Of a stretch of DNA of 64,000 nucleotides, positions 37,980 to 51,600 are shown in pieces. The number at the start of each line of letters is the position of its first letter. Position 1 is the first letter of the stretch. The stretch spans positions 1 through 64,000 of the forward strand of contig WBMV01004773.1 in assembly GCA_013396655.1 (NCBI GenBank), given 5' to 3'. The notes beneath the pieces are model-generated. The model saw only the letters and a program-made list of their open reading frames with translations, made no database searches and had not been told where the DNA came from. The position numbers and the translations under genes were made by a program. The stretch is from Campylorhamphus procurvoides (taxonomy: Eukaryota; Chordata; Aves; Passeriformes; Dendrocolaptidae).

Positions 37980-40900
37980 TCATTCTGTACAGCAGCAGGA
38001 GTAATACTTCCCTCATCCTTTTCATACCATACTGTAACATAAGAAACAGTTGCAACTTAATTAGCAAAAATCTCTAAAGTTTCAGCTGAAGATGGAAAAT
38101 GTTATGGTAATACAACTACACATACTTAGCCAATTTTGTAGCACTGCAAAGAGACTATTTTGCTGATTAGGAAAGAGAAGAAATTCAAACCACAAGGCCA
38201 TATTACACATATGGAAGTTTTACATATACAAACTTAAAATTAGATGTGACTGTTTCTTCTGTCTCAATTATCTTAGTGTAGCAACTCCGTTCTTTTTGTG
38301 TGTTTGCATTAATTTTTGATTTTTTTTTCTAAAATCATATTACAACTCTATAGTGTACCAGTCTTATTTTTCCTTCTGAACAATAAATCCAATTTATTTT
38401 CTTCATAATTTGGATAAGTCTTAGTAAACAAAACCTCAAGTATGCTTCTCAGAAGGCAAATTTCTGGAGTGTGTGCTGCCAGACTAGGGACTTACAACCA
38501 GTTTTCTTAGGAAAAGTCCTCTGAGCCAAATAAAATGTCAGTATTTCAATGGAGGAATGTGCTTCCCAGGCATAACTGGAAGGATGTTCTTTGCGAAAAG
38601 GTCACAGAAACATATTTTTCACTCTTTTCTGCCTTACTAAACATATCTCATTTCAAGATACTGCATGCAGGGGAAAGACTGAAGCAGAAAACAGTAACAA
38701 GGATACTTGTCCTGTTCTTCAATACAAGACTGTTGGTCAACGAAGTATTTCACTATTTCTTAGATACTCCACAATAAAATGGAAACAGGAACCTTCACAC
38801 TTATAGTGGTAGATGCTGTTCTAAGACTGATGTGCAGTGATCTTTGGTGCTTTGTAATGTGGTCATAGTAGAGACTTCTGTTATATCCTTGGTCATGACA
38901 TAATAACATACATAATTTGGAAATGTAGCATTGGGTAGAACAGCAGACCATCCTAAAGTAAGATACATAGAGAAATTTCAAATTCCTTGAAGTCATACCT
39001 TTGAAAGAATTATGGACTATAGTCAAATGACAATCTCAAGAGCAGACAGAATTACAAAATATTGTTTATTTTGGACAATACTTTGTCATATTTTAGAAGT
39101 CATCTTGTAGCTTCTGGATGTGTAAATATCCATTATTTTCTGTGTTTGTTTTCTTTGTTAAAAAAAAATAGTGTGGCTTTTTGAGCAAAGAAAAAAGACT
39201 CAAGCAAAACTATGATTTTAAGCATTCTGATACCTGCAAAACATTTCAGTTTTGCATGTAGTAGGGTAAATGGGCAAGAGCAGGAAAGCTTTAGTTTCCA
39301 GGGTTACATTAAGCATGGAAGACACACATGTATGCTGTGGAACTTCTCAATTCAGATGCCCTTTTTTATGTGAGGAAGTTCAAATTCCTACTGTCCATCT
39401 TTCTAAAAAATTTCATATATGTGACTGCTTATATACTTTTATGTTTAATATAATTTTTCACAAGGTTATATGCCTGTTTTCTAAGACAGTTTCCTGACTC
39501 CCATGCATTGTTACTCTCTCATTTTTTTTCTTCTCAGTTTATTCTTTATAAGCACTCTTGATCAATGAAAACCTGTTTCCAGAAACATGAAACAGTATTA
39601 TCAAGTGAGCCTGAAAGACAGCCATTTACCTACAATAGGTGGAATAAGACCACTGCTGGCAGAGAAATAAAACCAATTTGAATCTTCTACATAAATTGGA
39701 CTATTGTGTTAAAAACGTTTCTATAACATTTTTACCTGTGTATAATCAGCTAACTGGCAAACAGTTTCAAGACACCTTGATTTGAGCTTTTAAGTGAGTG
39801 AACCATTCACTGCACAAAAAAAAAAAAAAAGTGTCTTCAGTAACACTCTTGCCCTTTGTGACTCAGTTTTAACCTCTTAAAGGCAATGCTGCAATTCCAG
39901 CATAAACTATTACTGTGGCAAGTAAGAAATGCAATGGAGAATGTGGGGCTGAAGAAGGTTTGCAGTACACAAATACACTCTTCCTCTGTTTGAAGAAGAC
40001 TATTACTCTAAAATTACTCTATCCTAAAATTTGTATTGTTTTCATCAGTATGTCCTAACTGTGAGTATTGAAGTTTTATTGTTTAACTTCAGGCATTTGA
40101 GATTTCAGTCTCAACACTCCAAAAGTTAATGTACCTACCCATCCTAAAATACAGGCACTGTTTGTTTATCAATTACATTTTTATTCATTTGTTATGCACA
40201 AATAAATGCGCGAATCCTCACAGGATGGTCTGTATTACTGACTGTGTGGGTTGTGCCTGCAAAACTTGTAACTGGAATGACGCCAGATCTGATTAAGAGC
40301 TGGCCATCAGTGCTAGAGCTCCTCTGGGTGATATTAAAGGCTGTATGCGTGTATGCGCCACTCTTCACTGTGTGCCAGAGGCAAGCTCAGACCTCCACTC
40401 TCAACAGTTAGTCTTCTGTCTGTGACTGGCAAAAGAAACTGTTTTCACAGCTGGTTCAAAAAGTGTATCTTCTGGCAAAGTGTAATTATATTCCTTAGCT
40501 TTTACCCAATTAAGAATATTTCAATTCATGATATTCTGTGCTTCCCGTTGTAAAGCCCTAATTGGAAAGGATGAGATCCAGTTCACTCTAAAATGAACAA
40601 CAAAGCTCTCGTTACCTTGGATAGCAAAGGACCATACATTTAGAAACCCCTGTTGCTTTGAAATTTGAAATCCATCTAACTCTATCACTCTAAATAAAAC
40701 CAGGCATTTCCCATAAGGCTGGTAATCATCAAGAAAAAATGGATAAAAAATAAAATTTTCAAACACGATTGTGTGAGCTATCAATTGCTTTTGAGCAGCT
40801 TTTCTGGTGGAAACATTGACTCAAAGCATTGCTTGAACGATTCTGCAAACATTCCTTTCTTCAAATCACTAACTATGCAAAAAATGCACTCTGTTTCCAA

Positions 40901-41584
40901 AATATGTGATTGAACTCTGTGAGAACTCTCAAAATATAAAACCTCCTGTCAGCTGTCACAGATACATGTTGTTATTAATGTACATGAGAAAGCCAAAATA
41001 TATTCGTCCCTTTTGCAAAGTTATATGTCTTTGAGAAGTAACATTTAACATCTTTTTACACAGGTCTGTTTAGATTCTCAAAACTTTAGGAAGACTTTAT
41101 GTGTGTTTTGTTATTACAGGAACCATTTCTCTAACTTACTAGATCAGATTGAAAATTTTAGCACTTACAAAAACATGGTAGTCAAAGTTCTTTTATTTAA
41201 TTCAGTTGAAACTGACTCAGAAAACTGTCAAAAGTTTTTAGTAATGTACCTCAACCTGTGTGTCATAGACATTAGAAGAGACAAAAACCCCCAAAACCCA
41301 ACCTTTAGTAAGTTATTATTTATTTTCCAAATCTAAGCATTTCTGACATAATTTTTTTCCCCAAGAGCCACAATCACATTTATCAACTTAACTGATCCCT
41401 GAAATGAGATCCAAATTATTCAACAGGGATAAAATTAGTAACAAGCCTCAGGCAAACTACCGCAGTGGTTTCAGCATTCACTTTTGGTTTATTAAGTGCT
41501 AGAGACCTATGGCAAATGAGATCATAGAATGACACCACAGTCCAATTCAACAATCTCTTATTCCTGCAGCAGAATAACTTTGTC

Positions 41585-41710
41585 CTTTTTTGAGGGTTTT
41601 TTTGGTTAGTTTGTTTGTTTGCTTGCTTGGGGTTTTTTTTGGTTGGTTGTTTTTTGGGGTTTGGGGGTTTTTGCTTGCTCTTGATTTTGTTCTTCTTGTT
41701 GTTGTTGTGG
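41585..41710 (+). repeat. G/T-rich low-complexity tract
   Basis: About 125 bp of almost exclusively G and T on the plus strand (ggttggttg, ggggtttggggg, ttgtttgtttgcttgcttgg, ttgttgttgttg). The several G runs could support quadruplex folding on the plus strand, but the strand asymmetry is the only direct observation. Confidence 0.75.
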
Positions 41711-42035
41711 AACCCTTTAGATGAAGTGGAACATGTGCACCTTCAAATGCACATTGAGGTGTTCAAACTTCCAGCATCTGAAAGCAGTAAGTTTTCATTA
41801 TTTCCTCTCAAATTTATTAAGGCTTCTCGTCATAGAAGTTACTGCCTAATAGCAAAACAATAGAAATGCGAAGTCTACCCTCAAGCTGCTAGACGTATTC
41901 TCTCCTCTTCAGGGATACTTTATGTAGACTGACTGCAGGTCTTCTCCTTGGCTGCTGAGAAGACTCATACCTTTTGCAGTTTCCAGAAGCCTAATTCTTT
42001 AATTGCCACATTCCTGTTCTCATTCCCATACTCTC

Positions 42036-42100
42036 CCACTAGTGAGTGACACAGAGCAAATTCATCCACTAGTGAGTGACACAAAGCAAATTCATCCACT
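42036..42100 (+). repeat. Tandem duplication, 30-bp unit, 2.2 copies
   Basis: Unit ccactagtgagtgacacaga + gcaaattcat occupies 42036-42065, repeats at 42066-42095 with one substitution (g to a), and is followed by a partial third copy, ccact. The near-identity suggests a recent duplication and a possible length polymorphism. Confidence 0.9.
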
Positions 42101-43783
42101 CTAATCCCCACTTTCCCATGGTTACTTATTACATTTGCTTATCCACCTTCTTTCTCCTGACACGTGTGTCTGTTTTGCAACCGTCTCCCTTTCCAACCTG
42201 CCTCTTTCTTCTCTGAGAAGTCTACTCTCAAGCCTTGCCCTGGCTTGACTTGACAAAATGCCCCTGAAGCAGAACCTGCTTTCTCTAGATTTCTTCCTAC
42301 AGGGAAAAAAAAAACAGGTAAAATAAGCTTTTTTTGTAGTTTGCCTCCTTCCTGGAAAGCAACTGACATCAGTCATTCTTCTGGATGCAGCTCAGTCATC
42401 TTTCATCCTTTGAAAACTAACCAGCATAAATCTCTTGTTTTCATATTGTTTTTCATTTTATTTTATAAAATAAAATTATATTCAAAATAACTATTTTTGA
42501 AATATTGCAATCTTTTTAACCAATTATGGAATGAATAAAAGTGAGATAGTACTTTCTGGAAATGCATTGCATATGAAATGATTCACACTGCACCACAACA
42601 AGGTTTTTCCTGGCACAACGCAGCTACTGGCAACAACTGACTTCATGTCAAGACACTGGCAAAAGTGTCCCAGCTAACTAAACAATTTGGACATTTTAAT
42701 GAAAAATCTAAGCACGTCAGGTCACTTCTAATTTTCTGGGGTTTAATTCATTCATTTTCCTTTCTCTATAGACTTCTATGCTCTTTTTTAATCATCAAAA
42801 GTTTAAAAAATGGAAATTAATCATAAGTCATGAATGAGGACTAATTGACAAATGTGTAGGAAGACAGTGGAGAAAACAGGCTCATTCATTTCTTTGTTAT
42901 GGCAGCTAAATATAATGCAGAATAGTCTGATCTCAAAATTCAGTAGGCATGTGAAGACTGTATTGAATGAGGCAATGCACTCTTTGCCCATTTTGTAAAA
43001 ATGTCTAATTAATTTTCCTTTGTCACTTTCAATATGTTTCTATTATATGCTTAGGACTACTGGGGTTCCCAACAGTGACTGAATTTTGCAGCTGAAAATT
43101 ACTATATTTCTAAGACTTTCTCACTAAAAACTCATAAGCACACAACAGATGCTGGTTGTGATTGCACAAAGAAACACTCTGCTTGGTTATACTTATTATT
43201 TTACATTGCCTTGAATATTATTTGTTTATTTAGGATAATCATAGATTTTTGGAAAAGTCTTCCACAATATTTTCCTTTACACTGTACATGCAGATTATAT
43301 GGACCATTTTCATAAAGTAATGGTCCCCAAACCACGCAGTAGCAATGGTCCCACCATGAAACAGCAAGGAATCATGCTGCACACTCTTTAGGCAGAAACG
43401 AGCTCTGGGAATGTATCCAGGTCATGCAGTTACCCGGTAAGTTACAGTCAGTACAATGTAGCTGGGCAAATATGATGGGCAGTGGGTGCCAAAATATGGT
43501 GTTGGCAAAGATCCCAAAGGACATGGTCACCTGTGTCATCTCAGGTGAACTACTGACTAGGTAGCTGAGACTTCCATGCCACTGGTAAAATTAAGAATGC
43601 ATTTAGTAATTACTATCATCGTATTTCAAAACCAAAAATTACTACTACAGAAGACCTAAAATCAACTGAGTTGTGATGTAATGAAAGAGTAAATGAGGGC
43701 ATTTGTATAGTAAAAAAGTCCCCACATTTATATATTATTTTAATTTCCTGTACTCAGTTACCATGTTCAGAAAATTTTATGTC

Positions 43784-43836
43784 AGAGAATTATAGTTCTT
43801 TAATAATAATTATAAGAGAATTATAAGTTCTTTAAT
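43784..43836 (+). repeat. Two-copy direct repeat, 31-bp spacing
   Basis: agagaattatagttctttaa (43784) recurs as agagaattataagttcttta (43815), separated by AT-rich sequence. One inserted a distinguishes the copies. Confidence 0.75.
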
Positions 43837-44106
43837 GGATGCTCATAGCTTTGAACAGACAGTTCAAGTAAACATTAATTTGTTTCTGAATAATTGTCTT
43901 TGTTCTCTTAATTATTCACATGGTATTTATTGTGCAAGAAATAAATGAGCAATGTTCTTCACAATTATGTTGATAGTAACTATTACCTTTCTTCTCATCT
44001 TACTTAATTTTTTGCAGTTCTTTGTAAATATTAAGTTTTATGGTAGAGGAACAGCAATTAAACTGTGACTGTACTTTCCAGGAAAAAAAATTTCCAACAG
44101 ATAGAT

Positions 44107-44120
44107 CCACCAGATGGTGC
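44107..44120 (+). promoter_or_regulatory. CTCF-like binding motif
   Basis: CCACCAGATGGTGC matches the CTCF core consensus with the same single T-for-C difference as the motif at 2347, and in the same orientation. It sits about 330 bp before the sense CR1 fragment. Motif resemblance only. Confidence 0.33.
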
Positions 44121-44439
44121 CATTCTCCTAGCCAGATACAGAATTTAGTCCATGAAAGCTTTCAATTTCTTATTTGTTACTATTGTTTAATAACCACTAT
44201 ATCCTTTTTCAACATTTTATCTATGTCCTATGCCTTTATGAATGCCATTCTGACTTTTATTTAAAGACCTAAACTTGTGGGAACATCTGCTTCTCAAGGA
44301 AGGGTAGATGGGCAGAGAAGACCCAACAAGTTATTCTGTAGCAGAATTGTCTGCTGACATAATTTACCCTTTTTTTTTTTTTAACTGAGGAAAATAAAAC
44401 ATATTCTAGGACATGGAGCTGGGAAGAATGGCTGATACC

Positions 44440-45265
44440 CCAGCATGCTGTGCAGTCCTTCAGAAGGACCTCGACAGAGATCAGAGAGTTGGGGAAAGCA
44501 GAACCTTCTGAAATTCACTACAGGGTCCTGCATCTTGGGAAGAACAACTCCATGCACCAAGACAGGCTGGGGGCTGGCCTGCTGGAAAGCAGCTCTTTGG
44601 AGAAGGACTTGGGGGTCCTGATGAACAATAGACTGTCCAGCAGTGTGCCCTTGTGGACAAGAAGGCCAATGGTATCCCCTGGTGCATTAGGAAGACCACT
44701 GCCAGCAGGGAAAGGAAGGTGATCCTGCCCCCTCTATTCAGCCCTGGTGAGGCCACATCTGGAGTGCTGTGTCTGGTTCTGGGCTTGTCAGTACAGGAGA
44801 GACATGGAGATTCTGGAGTGGGTCAGAGTGACAAAGATGATTGAGGGACTGGAACATCTCTCTTATGAGGAAAGGCTGAGGGAGCTGGGCCTGTTCTGAT
44901 GAGCCTTGAGAGGAGGTGGCTGAGAGGGACCTCATCAATGTCTACAAGTATCTGAAGGGAGGGTGCTAAGAGGATGGAGCCCGGCTCTTCTCAGTGATGC
45001 CAAGCAAGGACAAGAAGCAACAGAAACTGATGCACAAGATGTTCCACCTGAATATGAGGAAGAACTTCTTTACTGCACAGGTGACCAAGCGCTGGAACAG
45101 ATTGCCCAGAGTTGTGCCCAGGGTTATGGAGTCCCCCTCACTGGAGATATCGAAGAACTATCCGGATACAATCCTGCCCAACGTGCTCTAGGATGACCCT
45201 GCTTGAGCAGGGAAGTTGGACCAGATGACGCACTGTCATCCTTTCCAACATTACCCATTACTCTA
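44440..45265 (+). mobile_element. CR1 LINE 3' fragment (about 825 bp), sense orientation
   Basis: Plus-strand sequence follows the C-terminal part of the CR1 reverse-transcriptase ORF and the 3' UTR. Recognisable blocks include cagggtcctgcatcttgg, ccaatggtatcccctgg, ggtgaggccacatctggagt, tcttatgaggaaaggctgag, atgaggaagaacttcttta and gtgctctaggatgaccctg. The fragment is 5'-truncated, and stops and indels break the frame; open frames of 60-90 codons in this interval are remnants or shadows of the dead ORF. The usual terminal ATTCTGTG-type repeats are degraded (tttccaacattaccc...). Divergence looks high, so this is an old copy. Confidence 0.9.
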
Positions 45266-46466
45266 ATGTAAAACTTGCATGTGATCACAGGAAAAAAAAC
45301 AAAAACACACAGTTAAAAGAAAAAAAAATTTTCTACCTTAGTTCCTCACTTTTTTCCTGTGTCACTACTCCTGCTTGTCTTCCATAATTGCTAAGAATGT
45401 TTTATCATTGGCTAATATATTTTTTTTTTCAATTTTGATCTTAAATATGACACAAGCTTGTGCTGGACCTATCAGTTAAATAAATACCCAGGCTTTTCTG
45501 ATTTACTTGAAAAGACTGCTTCAAATTATTAATACTTCTTAGTGAAGAAACATTTTTATATCTATTTTCTTTTATCAATCCTAGGAATGAAAGAGAAGAT
45601 GCATGTTCAAATTCTCATTTTAGCAGGACCCTTATGCTCTTTTTAGCCCACCTGCCATTGACTCCCTGTCCTTACTGTTCCCAGCACAGACTAAACATAA
45701 CTGCAACCAACAGCAAGAAAGTTCAAGATGCCTGAGAAACAAGGTACATACATAGGCACAAACACTGTACTTACTGAGAATACACAGGCAAAACAGACTA
45801 AATGCAGAATAAATGGTTTGGTGCTAATTCTGGGCACTCTGCTACATGGCTATGAGACAACACTGGGCCAGAAGCCACGCAGGCCTAATAATGCTCATCC
45901 ATCCACCTGAGGTACAGGACATGTCAGTCTCTACACAGACACACAGCCCTGGGAGCAAAGCTGCCTCCCACGCTGCATGCCCAAGGACTTTGCACCAATT
46001 CCCACAAACTCTAAGTAGATCCAAATCAAATGTTTCTCTATTTAATGCAATAAATTTATACATTGAAGTAAATGAAAAACATCTTTATACAATAACTGGT
46101 TTCAATTGCATCTCAAATCTGGAAAACCTTGAAAGGAGAGTCCACTGAGGAGCCAAAGTGCCTCCTTTCTCAAAATGACTTTCCCATTTAAACTTAGAGT
46201 CTCTCATACTTTACTCAAGACAACACTAATGGATTTTGGCAGGACTCTCATTTTTAGAAGCATGTTCCTTGCCTGATGTATTCTCAGAACACCTTAGCTT
46301 TTGCTGTCTCTCAGCTGGTTCTCAGTTTATTTATTCTTCTATGGATTTTTCCTCAAACTAAATATCTTTTCTACAGAAAAAATGTTGTTAAACATGTTTC
46401 CAGACTTAGACATCCTAATTTTGCATACATAAATGCTTACAAATTGGATTTGTGGCATAAATACAA

Positions 46467-46513
46467 CGTATATATGTGTGTGTATGTATATGTATATATA
46501 TTTATATATATGT
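46467..46513 (+). repeat. (TA)/(TG) microsatellite
   Basis: An alternating tract, gtatatatgtgtgtgtatgtat..., continues as imperfect TA/TG dinucleotides to tttatatatatg. The ORFs overlapping it, with runs of alternating Y/I/V or T/Y, are products of the microsatellite. Confidence 0.85.
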
Positions 46514-47996
46514 CTTTTGTTACTGGCCTGAGAAAGTTAAACCTTGTCAGTTTTATAATTTGTAGGATTTCATACTGTATCAAATTTCTTGGGGTTTGGG
46601 GGTTTGTTTGTTTTTTTTTCTTAATCTGATGGTTGTGGTAACAGGCTTTCATATGAAAACTACCCAGTGTCAGGACAGTAAGTGGGGAATCACACAATTG
46701 CCAGAAAATCATTCTATAGAAGTTTCTCATCTTTTTTAGATAAATAATTCCCTCGTCAGAAAAAGGAAGATTGATAATCACTTCAAATTTTCGTTTTAAA
46801 AAAAATAAATTTAGAAACAAAGGTAAGTCATGCTAGGTCCTAGGTATCTGGGGAACCAGCCAAATCTGCAAACCTGCCTAGTTTTTAAGCCCAGCGCTGG
46901 TTTCTACAATGGATTATATTAGTACACTTCTAGAACAAATCGTCTGCTGAAATCAAACTAAAATGACAGGACTCACACGATGCTAGAAAATTAGCACAAC
47001 TATTATGGCACTAATCCAAAATTTGACAGAATCTGACTTCCACCTTCAGCATGCTGGTTCTTTTCAATATCTCAGAGTGTAGGGATGTGTTGAAAGAATT
47101 TATTATTTTTTTTAAATTTGCCTTTGCTGAAATAAGTTGCTGCTCCTAGACTGTGTTGCAAAGGCTGACTTATGCATTCATTATCCCTCCTTTTCACTGG
47201 GGGAATGCATTTAGTTAAAGAACAGTGGCAGCGCAAGAAAGTTTAAGCAGAAGTACCCTTAAAGTAAGTCCTTTGTCAATACGGAAGGAATGAAAGATGC
47301 CAGATAGCTTGACTTAAAACATTACCTTCAGTATGATATTATGATTTTTGCACATACATTTGTTCATGTATACCTGTGCCCTTGGGTCAGGATAACCAGG
47401 TCTTCATTCAGAGTTTCTTAAATAAGCAAAACAAAATTCAGCGGTTTAGACCAAAACAAAGCCATTAAAGTTAACTATTTTTGGCCTTTTTGGCCTGCAT
47501 GACTGTTATTGGTTATGATTAATGAATGATGTTAATAGTGATTGTTGCACTAATCACCAAGGAATTCTTCTGACAGCTCAACTCATAGACTAAAGACTGC
47601 ATACAGACTACTGATGATCTCGGGCAGGACTCACTTAACCATATAAATTCTTCAATATCAGTGCAGCTAAATATCTGAAATTATATCTTTATTTAATCCC
47701 TTTTCTTTCCAGTACTTGCACACTTCTTGGTTGGGTTTAACAACATGTGGCTGTTAGAAAGACCTAATCCTAATGGTATCTCATTCTTCCCCCTTTCACT
47801 TCCACACTGTAATGCATTAAAAGACATATTTGTATTCCTATCATTACAAGGAAATATTGAAACAACTATGCAATAATTTTTCCTTTTTCTTCTCTCATCC
47901 CCCAGTAAAAAGAAATTTGTGTCCTCCTGGATAAGAAGCTACGGAATAGAATAAATTATCGTTTTTGTAAAGTCATGTTACAGAAGGAGCCTTTGT

Positions 47997-48640
47997 CATA
48001 GAATCATAGAATTGTTTGAGTTAGGAGGGACCTTAAAGATCACCTGTTTCCAATCCCTCTGCCATGGGCTGGGACATCTTTCACTAGACCAGGTTGCTCA
48101 AAGCCCCATCCAAGCTGGGCTTGAACACTTCCAGGAATGGGGCATCCACAACTTCACTGGGAAGCCAGTTCCAGCACCTCACCACCCTAACAGTAAAGAA
48201 TTACTTTTGAATTTTTTGCTAATGTCCAACCTAAATCTACTCAGTTTTAAGCCATTACCCCCTGCCCTATCTCTACATGCCCTTATGAAAAGTCCCTCTC
48301 CAGCATTCTTGCAGGCTCCTTTTATGTACTGGAAGGCTGCTCAAAGGTCTCCCTGGAGTCTTCTCTTTTCCAGGCTGAATAACCCCAATTCTTTAGACCC
48401 ATCTTCACAGGAAAGGTGCTCTAGCCCTCTGATCATCATTTCAGCATGTCCACATGCTTCCTATCTTTGAGGGTCTCAGAGCTGGATGCAGCACTCCTGG
48501 TCAATTCTACAAGAGCTTAGTAGAGGGACAGAACCACCTACCTCAATCTGTTGGTCACACTGCTTTTGATGTAGTCCAGGATATGGTTGATCTTCTGGGC
48601 TGCAAGTGCACATTGATGGCTCATGTGCAAGCCCATGAAA
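47997..48640 (-). mobile_element. CR1 LINE 3' fragment (about 640 bp), antisense orientation
   Basis: Starts with catagaatcatagaatt, two copies of the CR1 3' terminal octamer in reverse complement. It continues with the standard CR1 3' UTR text in reverse: gagggaccttaaagatcacc, ctgccatgggctgggacatc, ccaggttgctcaaagcccca, caggaatggggcatccac and ggaaggctgctcaaaggtct. It extends past ctgcaagtgcacattgatgg into a region where the match fades. The 152-codon open frame at 48012-48470 is antisense CR1 sequence, not a gene. The preserved terminal repeats and few disruptions suggest it is younger than the copies at 4545 and 44440. Confidence 0.92.
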
Positions 48641-51600
48641 GGAAAGAACTGAAAATGACAGGTGTGTTCTAATTATTAGTAGGTAAGTCATATAGCAATT
48701 GGAAAAAACCCCTTCTACTCAGAACTGAGTCTTAGCTTGAAAACAGAAGCATAAAATTACAAGTTTTCAAAAATCCCTGACCCTTTATATATGAAACAAA
48801 GGAACTGAAAACACTGTACTGCTTCTTATTAAACCACATAGAGCCTTTAACCATTTGTTTTTGCAAGATAAAATATAACAAATACCATTGCTCAGAGGCA
48901 GCATCACTAAGGAGACTGTGTTTTTGCTCCAACAAATTTTGTAGAATACACTTTGTGAATGAAGTGCACTTCATCCATATTTGCACAAAACTAGTTTAAT
49001 TGCATGTTAATAAAACAAGCAATTTAAAGTTTTATTTCCTTTTGATACAATTATTCTTTTTTTCTACAGAAGCAATCCCTCTTCAGCAAACATGAAATCA
49101 GAAGTTCTCTTCTACATACTATATCATAGTTTCTCTGGACTCAGGATTTGGTAAAGCCAAAGCTCATGCAGTTATCCCTACAACAGACTGCTGACACATT
49201 TACTTTATTTCACTTGGTATACAGCAGAGAAAGCTAATTATTTATCTTTGATAAACTGCTGGTATATTTAATGACACACTTCCATCTCTTTTTGCCAGAA
49301 GGAAAAGAAAAGCTTCTCTAAGAGATATGAAGAGTGCAGAAAGTTTGGGAAGCCTTTTGTCCCTCATTTTCAGTATATACCTAGGTGTAATTCCTAGTTA
49401 CTCCCATTCACTTCCCGGGGATAAAGCTTTGGGACTGCTGACAGGTAGCTGTTGGCACCTTATTAGAGAGCTACTCAGGGGACAGAAAAATAGGCAGCTG
49501 GTGAGGGCGGTGGAGCCCGAGGAACAGCAAACAGCCATGGCCTGTAACCTGTTGCACTTGCTGCCCATTTAGCCTCCAGTTTCTGTCCTCTTCTCTTTCT
49601 CTGTGTGCTTTATCAGGTGACACCCACACTGGCCTCCCAAGCAATACAGCAATTCAACTGGCAGGCATCTGGCTACTTGTTAAACACCTAACTAAACTGA
49701 GGCTTCTCAGATGTCTTTTCAGACCTCAGGCAGGTATTTTCTCTTTTCCTAGCCATTTGCAGTAACTAATCAAAAAAATAACTGTACTACTTAAACACTT
49801 AAACACATTAAATATATGATGAGAATGTTCTAAGGTTGAATTAAAAAAAAAAGCCCCCCGAAATACCCAAAGCAATTACAGAGTATAATTTTTATTACAT
49901 TTAAAGATACTTCACTCCTGCACTTGAATTTTTTACTTTCTCTTTAGTCTGTCTATATCTGAATTTTATCAAATTAGAAGTAAATATGAAAGGACAAGCT
50001 ACCAAACATGATACATGCTGTGCCCTTCTCTCCACTTATTTCACATGTTGAGAAAGGATTTTTTTTTTCCCCAGAAAGCTTACTTTCAATTCCTTGGATA
50101 TTTAGGTCATTATATTAAAAACCATACACCACTTCAGTGTCCTTTACTTATTATACATTTGATTTAAAAAATTCTTTAGGCAAAATTCCGTTCTTAGTTA
50201 CACACATGCAGTTCCACTGAAGTCACTAATAACCATTTCATCAGATAAATAACTTATTCTTAGGGAAAGCAGATAAGAATGAGAGGAACGGCAAGAAGAA
50301 AATGGACACAGCAAAAAATAATGGGCTGACTAGCAGAGATAATTTAATAACATAGACATAAGGGAGGTTCATTGTGAATATTCCTTTCTCTTTCCTTTAA
50401 TTTTGTGAGTTAACATTCATTTAAGATCAGTGACATGCGCATGTTTTGCCAGTTTCATTTGAAAGACAACGGGAAAATTACCTTTATTTATAATGACATC
50501 TATAAAGACCATGCTGACTTTCAAGTTTTCACTGTTGCTGTTTTGGAAGGGGGCAAATATTCACAGAGCAGAGTTAAAACACAAAAAGCAGTACAATCTC
50601 CACAAGTAGTAGAAATAGCAGTGGGAGCAGTGGTACAGAGAGACTACATGCATTGCTACCACAACCTCCTCTATCTCTGAAATAATCTAGGTCTATACAT
50701 TTAATGTCTTGCTGTGTTGAGATGAAAAAGAGCTTGGCTAGGTTGTAAAAACAAAAAAGCCATAAAGTCAACATAAACTCTTCCAGGAAGAGAACACACT
50801 GCTTTGGTAAAATTACTTTTAATGTCCATACTAGTTTCTTAAGGTTGTCTTACACGACAGCCAAGCAAGCACTGCATCCCTGCTGCCACTTGCTAGCAGG
50901 GGTAGAAGCAGGCATGACATGCACTGTGTGGGCTGCAGAGCTGTGTATCTGATGTTGTGCCCTGTAACCAGGAGATGCAGCACCCTTAGCTGCTCACTGC
51001 CATGGACTTTCATACCTGCATCTATCATCTTCTCTAGGTCAGACCTTGTGCAGCCAAGTGGCCAGAACATTGTCTGTGAGCTTTCTGCACCTGAATGCAG
51101 TGTAATGTTCTCCAGCCTGAGTTGAGCAGCCTTCAGTAAACATTCAAGTCAAGACAGATAGTTTGTCCCTAAACAGATAAGGACTTTTCATGCCATTCCT
51201 TCTGCTTGGTCAAATGTGGGGGATGGCAGTTTTAGGCACAGCAACATTTTAAATTAAGATAGTTATTTTTGCAGCAATTGCCTGATTATGACTTTTTAAA
51301 CAATTTTCAAAAAATGCTATCAGAAGCACAATTGCATTGACTGTCCAGAATATATTAAACCATAGCAGTTTACTATGTTTATTAATTTCACTGAAGTGTA
51401 TTTGCAGTGTTTAGCATCACTGACCTGGCTCCAGTGGATGTTAAGATTAAAAACGTTAAATGTTTTTTGCTGTATATATTGTAACTTTATAATAATATAA
51501 TTTCACTACTCACAGGTGCATGCCAAGAATTTCAGAGTTCTTATTTCAATCAGGTAAGGACTTGGAATCTGAAAGTTATTCCAATCTATTTTCTAGATCT

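Noticed and set aside
41520..41575. atcatagaatgacaccacag resembling a CR1 3' terminus
   Set aside because: Only about ten bases match the octamer repeat and no CR1 body follows.
42122..42376. 84-codon basic open frame on the minus strand
   Set aside because: No recognisable protein, overlaps another frame of the same size, and includes a poly-A/T-derived segment.
44450..45196. Cluster of short open frames on both strands
   Set aside because: They are fragments or shadows of the dead CR1 reverse-transcriptase ORF.
48012..48470. 152-codon open frame, the longest in the window
   Set aside because: It is antisense to CR1 3' sequence, which often leaves long chance frames; not a gene.
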